Positions 13,952 through 18,691 of a DNA stretch of 18,691 bases are shown piece by piece. The stretch's first letter is position 1; the number at the start of each line of letters is the position of its first letter. The notes beneath the pieces are model-generated. The model ran no database searches and was not told where the DNA came from. It saw nothing but the letters and a program-made list of their open reading frames with translations. Made by a program: the position numbers and the translations under genes. The DNA comes from Anaerolineae bacterium (GTDB taxonomy: Bacteria > Chloroflexota > Anaerolineae > UBA1429): the NCBI GenBank assembly GCA_016928125.1, contig JAFGLK010000382.1, positions 1-18,691 of the forward strand, given 5' to 3'.

Positions 13952-14782
13952 TCAGGCCGGCCAGCACTGCGTGCCGCCATCCACGCGCAGCACCTGTCCC
14001 GAGATGTAGGAAGCCCCCCCAGAGGCCAAAAAGGCCACCGCCTGGGCGATTTCGATGGGCCGACCGTAGCGCTGTAGCGTGCCGCTGGTGACCATGTGAT
14101 CCTCATCGACCGTGCGGCTGGCGAGAAAGCGCGGCGTCACTGTGCTGCCCGGCGCAATGGCGTTCACATGCACATCATAGGGCCGCATCATCACCGCCAG
14201 GCAGCGGGTGTATTCGTGCACTGCGGCCTTGGCCGTGGAATAGATGGCCTGCATCTCGTTGCCCTGCAAGCCGGCGATGCTGCCGATGTTGATGATCCAA
14301 CCGCTCTTGCGAGCCATCATCTCGGGGGCCACCTGGCGGCAGCAGAGAATGCAGGTCATCAGGTTGCGGTCCAGCACGGCCTCGATGTCTTCCACCGAGA
14401 TATGCACCGCGTCGTTCCCGGCCGGCTTGCCGCCGTTTGCCCCCATGGTCCCCTGCGAGCCGATATCGCCGCCCGCGCAGTTGACCAGAACGTCGATCGG
14501 GCCCAGCTCCTCATGGATCTGGATCACGATCCGTGCCACGGTCTCTTCATCGGTCAGATCGCCATGCACCGCCAGAACGCGCCCTCCATGCTCGTCCGCA
14601 ATCGCCCTGGCTACCACCTGAAGCGACTCGGCCTCATCAAAGGCGCGCGTCGAAAAGGGGGTGGTGCCATGCACCGCCACGGCCGCCCCGAGACTCGCCA
14701 GATGGTCGGCGATCACCCGCCCAAGGCCTCGCGACGAGCCTGTCACCCAAGCCACCTTGCCATCCAGAATGCGCTCTGCCAT
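13952..14782 (-). CDS. SDR family NAD(P)-dependent oxidoreductase
   Basis: This is a classical short-chain dehydrogenase/reductase of 276 aa; the substrate is unknown. Seen are the cofactor loop TGSSRGLG (14-21), NCAGG (101-105, the NNAG motif), catalytic S168 in INIGSIAG, Y181 and K185 in YSTAK, the PG motif at 211-212, and the C-terminal SGQVLRVDGG (261-270). An extra loop of about 25 residues (106-130) follows NCAGG. I chose the ATG at 14782 because GGAGAGGAGAGG lies 8 nt upstream and the protein then begins directly at the first strand. The longer open frame to 14914 adds 44 residues without family resemblance. It is 89 nt downstream of the AlkZ-like gene and may have its own promoter, which I could not identify. 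Confidence 0.92.
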   Translation of the reverse strand: MAERILDGKVAWVTGSSRGLGRVIADHLASLGAAVAVHGTTPFSTRAFDEAESLQVVARAIADEHGGRVLAVHGDLTDEETVARIVIQIHEELGPIDVLVNCAGGDIGSQGTMGANGGKPAGNDAVHISVEDIEAVLDRNLMTCILCCRQVAPEMMARKSGWIINIGSIAGLQGNEMQAIYSTAKAAVHEYTRCLAVMMRPYDVHVNAIAPGSTVTPRFLASRTVDEDHMVTSGTLQRYGRPIEIAQAVAFLASGGASYISGQVLRVDGGTQCWPA

Positions 14783-14871
14783 CAGAGTATCCTCTCCTCT
14801 CCATCTGTGATCCAGAGTATGAACGGTCGAATGTCCCTCGCGGCAAGCCGAACCCAAGGCAGCGCCCAAGC

Positions 14872-15753
14872 CTAGCTGTCCCACAAGGCCGGCTCCTCCG
14901 CCAAAGCCAGACATGGCCCGCGCAGCCCTTCGATCCTCAGATCACGCCGAATCAGGCCCTTTTCCGTCAGGCGATCCAGCAGCCGCTCCCACTCCCACTC
15001 GTCCCACCCAAACACACGTTTGACGCCCGCCTGGGTCTGTGCCACCACATTGCGGAGGTAGCGAACCAGCAGCGTCTCCATCGCCGCATCGGTGCTGATG
15101 GCCCGCGCAGCCTCGGGCACCTCTGGGAAGCGCCGCAGAAACAGATCGTACACATAGGCATAGCCCCACCGGTTGGCATCGGAGATGCCCACCTTGACGA
15201 TCTTGAGTTCCATCTGCAGCTCTGTCAAGGCGCTCTCAAAGCGCCGGGCGTTGGCCCCGCCCCCCGGCAACCCCGCCTCCTGCCGCAGCCGGCTGGTGGC
15301 CATAGCGCCCTTGTACAGCAGAGCCTCATAGATGCCCTTCGCTTCCGCGCTGAGCAAGCCCTCTTCGTATTGGATCAGGTAATCCTCAAGATCGCCATAG
15401 TTGGGCGACAGGGCATAGAAGATCGGCAAGAGCGCCAGTGAGACCAAGGTCGGCTTGCCTCGCAGGAGCTTGCCATAGTAGATCTCCCGCCGCGAGGGTA
15501 GAGTGTCCTTCCACTGCCAGGTACGCCCCAGATCGGGATCATTGTGGTGGTGAGGCACCGGGCGACGACTGCCACAGACAGCGGCCCAAAGCGTGGGAAT
15601 CTCGACGCTCTTGTCGCCAAAGAGAAAGCAAAAGCCAATCTCGTCCACAAAGGCGCGGGCCTCGGCCTCGCTGGTGACGCGCAACTCCGCCGTGCGGTGA
15701 TAGCGCAGGTCGCGCCAAGCCTCGATGCCTTCCAACGACCAGCCAGCGCCCAT
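14872..15753 (-). CDS. AlkZ/YcaQ-like winged-helix protein (putative)
   Basis: This 293-aa soluble protein resembles the proteins named 'AlkZ-related', distant relatives of the winged-helix DNA glycosylases AlkZ/YcaQ. Recognisable are an N-terminal segment AFVDEIGFCFLFGDKSVEIP (34-53) and an aromatic middle segment around WKDTLPSRREIYYGKLL (81-97). A winged-helix-like region follows at about 136-190 (GIYEALLYKGAMATSRLRQE, then a helix FESALTELQ and strand MELKIVKVG). I cannot identify the QxQ or similar catalytic motif of true AlkZ, so glycosylase activity is unproven. Its ATG overlaps the KorB stop by one base (TGATG), so it is translationally coupled to the oxidoreductase operon, an unexpected partner for a DNA repair-like protein. 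Confidence 0.5.
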   Translation of the reverse strand: MGAGWSLEGIEAWRDLRYHRTAELRVTSEAEARAFVDEIGFCFLFGDKSVEIPTLWAAVCGSRRPVPHHHNDPDLGRTWQWKDTLPSRREIYYGKLLRGKPTLVSLALLPIFYALSPNYGDLEDYLIQYEEGLLSAEAKGIYEALLYKGAMATSRLRQEAGLPGGGANARRFESALTELQMELKIVKVGISDANRWGYAYVYDLFLRRFPEVPEAARAISTDAAMETLLVRYLRNVVAQTQAGVKRVFGWDEWEWERLLDRLTEKGLIRRDLRIEGLRGPCLALAEEPALWDS

Positions 15754-16523
15754 CAGCGCCTGAACTCGCCTACGATGATTTTGTCGGCCAGCTCACCGTC
15801 GCTCATGGCGCGCGCGCGCGCCAGGGAGACGGTGAGCTCGCGGAAATAGCGCAGCATCTCGACCGGGCTCTGCAGCTCATTGCGGCGCCCAAACTGCACC
15901 GGGCAGGTGCTCAGGCACTCGACAAAGCTGAAGCCGGGATGCTCCAACGCGCGCTTGATCGCCCGCACCAGTTGGCGCACGTGATAGACCGAATAGCGCG
16001 CCACATAGCTCGCTCCCGCCGAGACAACCAAAGCCGCCAGGTCGAAGGGGCGATCCGGGTTGCCCTCTGGCGTGGTCATTGTGCGGGCGCCATGGGGGGT
16101 CGTGGGCGTCACCTGGCCACCCGTCATGCCATAGATGCCGTTATTGGCGCAGATCACGGTCATGTCCAGGTTGCGTCGCGCCGCGTGAATCAGATGATTG
16201 CCCCCGATCGAGGCAATGTCCCCATCCCCGCCGATGACGATCACCTTGAGCTCTGGATTGTAGAGCTTGGCGCCGGTGGCGAACGCCACCGGCCGACCGT
16301 GGGTCACATGCAGGGTGTCTGCCGCAAAATGCGGGCTGGGGATCCAGCCGCCGCAGCCGATGCCCGACACGAACAGGATCTCATCCATGCTCCAGTCGAG
16401 CTCGTCGATGGCCCGCAGAATGGCGCCCAACAGGATGCCGTGTCCACATCCCGGGCAGAAAGGAGTAGGAAAGACCTCGGGCCGAATGAAGCGCTTGATG
16501 GATGTGTTCGTGCCGGCCCTCAT
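15753..16523 (-). CDS. 2-oxoacid:ferredoxin oxidoreductase, beta (thiamine diphosphate) subunit
   Basis: This is the thiamine-diphosphate-binding half of a CoA-dependent 2-oxoacid:ferredoxin oxidoreductase (Kor/Vor/Por type), which converts a 2-oxoacid to acyl-CoA, CO2 and reduced ferredoxin. The 256-aa length fits separate beta subunits. Seen are FCPGCGHG (22-29, cluster- and cofactor-related), SGIGCGGW (53-60), and the TPP motif GDGD (99-102) ending in NN (127-128) then GIYGMTGGQ (129-137). The oxoacid specificity (2-oxoglutarate, branched-chain or other) cannot be decided from sequence by eye. It overlaps korA by 4 nt (ATGA) and the AlkZ-like gene by 1 nt. Confidence 0.93.
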   Translation of the reverse strand: MRAGTNTSIKRFIRPEVFPTPFCPGCGHGILLGAILRAIDELDWSMDEILFVSGIGCGGWIPSPHFAADTLHVTHGRPVAFATGAKLYNPELKVIVIGGDGDIASIGGNHLIHAARRNLDMTVICANNGIYGMTGGQVTPTTPHGARTMTTPEGNPDRPFDLAALVVSAGASYVARYSVYHVRQLVRAIKRALEHPGFSFVECLSTCPVQFGRRNELQSPVEMLRYFRELTVSLARARAMSDGELADKIIVGEFRR

Positions 16524-17698
16524 CGAAGCGCCTCCCGGACGGCCTGCGCGATCTCGCCGGGCACGATCACCTCGCCATCCACGCGATGATAACCACGGGC
16601 CTCAGGCACGATGCGCTGCACCTCGCGCACGATCTGGCCCCGGTTCATCTCGGGCACCAGGACGCAGCGCGCACGCGCGGCCAGAAGCCGCAGGGCCTCA
16701 TCGGCAAAGGGCCACAACGTGGCCAGGCGCAGCAAACCCACGTTGAGCCCCTCTCGCCGCAGATCGAGCGCGGCGCGGTAGGCGCTGCGCGCCGTAGAGC
16801 CATAGGCCACGATCAGCGCGTCGAGCTCATCCTCTTCACACAGCAGCGCCTCGGTCCGGATGATGAGATCACGGTTCTGTGTGATCTTGGCAGACAGCCG
16901 CTCGACCAGCTCCGCTTGCGCCTCGCTGCTGTCTGTGCGCCGGTAGCCCCAGGCATCGTGGGTGGACCCGGTCACCATCAGCTTGGCGCCATGGCCAAAA
17001 GTGGGCATGGGAGGCACCAGCGCCTCGCCAAAGGGGGGCGCGTCGACGCCGGTGACACGGCTGTACACAGGCGTCTCGGGCGGGATGTCGACGCGCTCGC
17101 GCAGGTGGCCGACGCCCTCGTCCGCCAGCAGGAGCACCGGCACGCGAAAGCGCTCCGCCAGATTGAACGCCCGGATGCTCTGGTGATACATATCAGCCAC
17201 CGACCAGGGCGCAAGCACGATCAACTCATAATCGCCGCTAGCGCCCCAACGCGCCTGCATCACATCTCCCTGGGCGGGACGGGTCGCCTGACCCGTGCTG
17301 GGTCCGGCGCGCTGAACGTCCACCAGCACCATAGGCGTCTCCGTCATGATGGCGTAGCCCAGGTTCTCCAGCATCAGGCTGAGGCCTGGCCCCGAGGTGG
17401 CCGTCATGGCCCTGGCCCCGGCCCAGGAAGCGCCAATGACCGAGGCAATCGAGGCCAACTCGTCCTCCATCTGCACGAACACACGCGGTCGGCCGGTCGA
17501 TTCCCGCGACAGCTCCCGAAAGCGTCGCGCGATGTGCTCCATGATCTCGCTGGCCGGCGTGATGGGATAGCCTGCATAGAAATCGCAGCCCGCGGCGATG
17601 GCCCCCTCGGCGCAGGCCTCGTCGCCCTGCATAAAGTAGGTCCCCGGGGCCAAGACGCTGGGCACGCGCATCTCGGTCGCAGAGCGCACCCGCGACAT
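16520..17698 (-). CDS. 2-oxoacid:ferredoxin oxidoreductase, alpha subunit
   Basis: This is the alpha subunit (392 aa) of the same 2-oxoacid:ferredoxin oxidoreductase. The pyrimidine-binding domain carries GYPITPASE (43-51), MEDELASIASVIGASWAG (77-94), TSGPGLSLM (101-109) and QRAGPSTG (129-136). The C-terminal part (about 270-390) is the transketolase C-terminal-like domain. It lacks the N-terminal gamma domain found in fused alpha subunits of about 550-620 aa, so a separate gamma subunit is required for the usual architecture. I chose the ATG at 17698, since GGAGGAG lies 5 nt upstream and it overlaps the ferredoxin stop (TGATG). A GTG at 17701 is the alternative. Confidence 0.94.
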   Translation of the reverse strand: MSRVRSATEMRVPSVLAPGTYFMQGDEACAEGAIAAGCDFYAGYPITPASEIMEHIARRFRELSRESTGRPRVFVQMEDELASIASVIGASWAGARAMTATSGPGLSLMLENLGYAIMTETPMVLVDVQRAGPSTGQATRPAQGDVMQARWGASGDYELIVLAPWSVADMYHQSIRAFNLAERFRVPVLLLADEGVGHLRERVDIPPETPVYSRVTGVDAPPFGEALVPPMPTFGHGAKLMVTGSTHDAWGYRRTDSSEAQAELVERLSAKITQNRDLIIRTEALLCEEDELDALIVAYGSTARSAYRAALDLRREGLNVGLLRLATLWPFADEALRLLAARARCVLVPEMNRGQIVREVQRIVPEARGYHRVDGEVIVPGEIAQAVREALR

Positions 17699-17964
17699 CA
17701 CCGCTCCTCCTCGACGCTCTCAAGTGGCTCTTCGGCGCTCGCCGGCAATTCCTCAATCACCTCGATGGCCAGGTCGGGGCAGTACATCTCGCAGTTGCGG
17801 CAGGCGGTGCAACGTTCGATGTCGCGCACCACCACCGGGTAGTGGCTGCCCGTCCACCCTTCGCGCGATATGCCCAGCACCTGGCGAGGGCAGACGCTGA
17901 TGCAAAGATAGCATCCCTTGCACCAGGCGTGGTTGATCTCGATGCGCACCTTGCTGCCTGTCAT
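17698..17964 (-). CDS. 2x[4Fe-4S] ferredoxin, oxidoreductase delta-type subunit
   Basis: This small ferredoxin (88 aa) probably serves as the delta subunit or direct electron acceptor of the oxidoreductase encoded next to it. Two clusters are predicted, from CKGCYLCISVCP and CTACRNCEMYCP, each with the CxxCxxCxxxCP spacing. A conserved strand pair lies between them, and the tail is acidic (EELPASAEEPLESVEEER). The ATG at 17964 overlaps the etfA stop codon by one base (TGATG); an upstream TTG at 17967 is less likely. Translation is probably coupled to etfA since no good Shine-Dalgarno is seen. Confidence 0.93.
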   Translation of the reverse strand: MTGSKVRIEINHAWCKGCYLCISVCPRQVLGISREGWTGSHYPVVVRDIERCTACRNCEMYCPDLAIEVIEELPASAEEPLESVEEER

Positions 17965-18691
17965 CAACGCTTGAGCTTTTTCCGAAACTGCTCAGTCAGC
18001 GCCGGCACCACCTCGAACAGATCGCCCACAATGCCATACGTGGCGATATCGAAAATGGGAGCCTCGGGATCCTTGTTGATCGCGACGATCACCTTGGCGG
18101 TAGACATCCCGGCTCGGTGCTGAATCGCGCCCGAAATGCCGCAGGCGATATAGAGATCGGGCCTGACGGTGCGGCCGGTCTGTCCCACCTGATGGCTGTA
18201 GGGGATCCAACCGTCATCCACCGCCGCGCGCGAAGCCCCGATGGCGCCGCCCAAGACGTGAGCCAACTCACGTAGCGGCTCAAAGCCCTCGGGTCCGCCC
18301 ACGCCACGGCCGCCTGACACGATAATCCGGGCGTCGGCGATATTGACCTCTTCATTCTCGACGATAAAGTCGACCACCTGGGTGAGAATATCGCTCTGCC
18401 CGAGCTTGGCCTCGATCGGCACGATTTGCCCCACGCGCTGCGGGTCAGGAGGGGGGATCTCGAACACGCGGTGGCGCACGGTCGCCATTTGTGGACGATG
18501 GTTGGGCGTGAGGATGTTGGCCATGATGTTGCCGCCATAGGCCGGCCGGGTCTGCAACAGCAGCCGCGAGTCGGGCTCGATCTCCAACCCGGTGCAGTCC
18601 GCCGTCAAGCCGGTGTAGACCTGGGTGGCTACCGAGCCGGCCAGATCGCGCCCACGCGAGCTGGCGCCCAGCAAAAAGATCTCGGGCCTGT
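17964..18691 (-). CDS. etfA: Electron transfer flavoprotein alpha subunit (C-terminal part, runs off window)
   Basis: EtfA binds FAD and, with EtfB, carries electrons between dehydrogenases and the quinone pool or ferredoxin-linked enzymes. About 241 C-terminal residues of a protein normally near 320-400 are visible; the frame stays open to the right edge, beginning within RPEIFLLGASSRGRDLA. The FAD domain has SGGRGVGGPEGF (125-136 of the visible part), QVGQTGRTV (167-175), GISGAIQHRAGM (184-195) and AINKDPEAPIFDI (203-215), ending ATYGIVGDLFEVVPAL. A TTG at 18674 is an internal leucine codon, not the start. It is the most upstream visible gene of the operon; etfB probably lies just outside. 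Confidence 0.95.
   Translation of the reverse strand, partial: RPEIFLLGASSRGRDLAGSVATQVYTGLTADCTGLEIEPDSRLLLQTRPAYGGNIMANILTPNHRPQMATVRHRVFEIPPPDPQRVGQIVPIEAKLGQSDILTQVVDFIVENEEVNIADARIIVSGGRGVGGPEGFEPLRELAHVLGGAIGASRAAVDDGWIPYSHQVGQTGRTVRPDLYIACGISGAIQHRAGMSTAKVIVAINKDPEAPIFDIATYGIVGDLFEVVPALTEQFRKKLKR

Noticed and set aside
14396..14467. Loop of about 25 residues after NCAGG in the SDR protein, first taken as an unusual insertion
   Set aside because: A similar Gly/Asn-rich loop with a following ISVEDI segment occurs in a known SDR subgroup, as far as I recall, so it is not novel.
14783..14820. Direct repeat CAGAGTAT at 14783-14790 and 14813-14820
   Set aside because: Only 8 bp, two copies, near the SDR ribosome site; likely chance.
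14783..14914. 44-residue N-terminal extension of the SDR protein
   Set aside because: A strong Shine-Dalgarno sits before the ATG at 14782, which starts the Rossmann fold in the usual place. The extension overlaps the upstream gene and shows no family resemblance.
14533..15441. Plus-strand open frame of 302 codons
   Set aside because: Antisense across the SDR and AlkZ-like genes, spanning their intergenic gap; composition is shadow-like.
16502..17842. Long plus-strand open frame of 446 codons
   Set aside because: It lies exactly antisense to korA and the ferredoxin, whose motifs are unmistakable. Its translation is rich in His, Arg and Gln with no family motif, as expected for a GC-rich shadow frame.
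18663..18674. TTG at 18674 as the start of etfA
   Set aside because: The frame continues upstream with EtfA-like residues RPEIF to the window edge, so the gene is simply truncated by the window.

Overview
The window is 18.7 kb of GC-rich bacterial chromosome, densely packed with genes. There are no rRNA or tRNA genes, no CRISPR array and no insertion sequence. The gene content points to the Chloroflexota, probably an Anaerolineae-like or related heterotroph. The pointers are a DUF2089/YvlB/DUF4097/YvlD-type envelope-stress cassette, a two-domain GNAT protein, a RarA (MgsA) ATPase fused to a methyltransferase-like domain, a bactofilin, a MoxR/DUF58/DUF4129 cluster, and an Etf-ferredoxin-2-oxoacid:ferredoxin oxidoreductase operon. 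This lineage call is inference from family content only.

Layout. (1) 1-526, minus: the 5' part of uvrC, with its own promoter, divergent from the next unit. (2) 789-4047, plus: a DUF2089 regulator, a GNAT acetyltransferase, a small SHOCT-like-domain protein, a DUF4097 beta-repeat protein and a YvlD-type four-helix membrane protein. A consensus sigma-70 promoter with overlapping repeats precedes it, and a weak attenuator-like structure lies inside it. Three of the five proteins carry the same short helical hairpin. (3) 4054-4146: two stacked inverted repeats between convergent genes. (4) 4116-5551, minus: a bactofilin followed by a membrane-tethered protein that looks like a catalytically dead GmhB-type HAD phosphatase. 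(5) 5829-11973, minus: MoxR ATPase, DUF58 protein, DUF4129 membrane protein and the RarA-methyltransferase fusion. (6) 12230-13081, plus: panB with a strong promoter and a terminator-like hairpin. (7) 13226-14782, minus: a coiled-coil double zinc-ribbon protein and an SDR oxidoreductase. (8) 14872-18691, minus: EtfA (partial), a 2x[4Fe-4S] ferredoxin, the alpha and beta subunits of a 2-oxoacid oxidoreductase, and an AlkZ-like winged-helix protein. Every junction from etfA to the AlkZ-like gene overlaps by 1-4 nt.

How the genes may work together. The plus-strand cassette resembles the Bacillus yvl/lia envelope-stress genes, with a Zn-ribbon/HTH protein replacing the usual two-component regulator. 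The MoxR-DUF58-DUF4129 trio is a conserved chaperone/envelope module of unknown exact role. The Etf-ferredoxin-Kor operon would move electrons between an ETF, a ferredoxin and oxidative decarboxylation of a 2-oxoacid. A gamma subunit is not visible in it.

The points most worth a second look are the shared hairpin domain across three cassette proteins, the pseudo-HAD/bactofilin pair, the Kor operon with an AlkZ-like gene where a gamma subunit would be expected, and the RarA-methyltransferase fusion. None of these is proven to be a new system from sequence alone.
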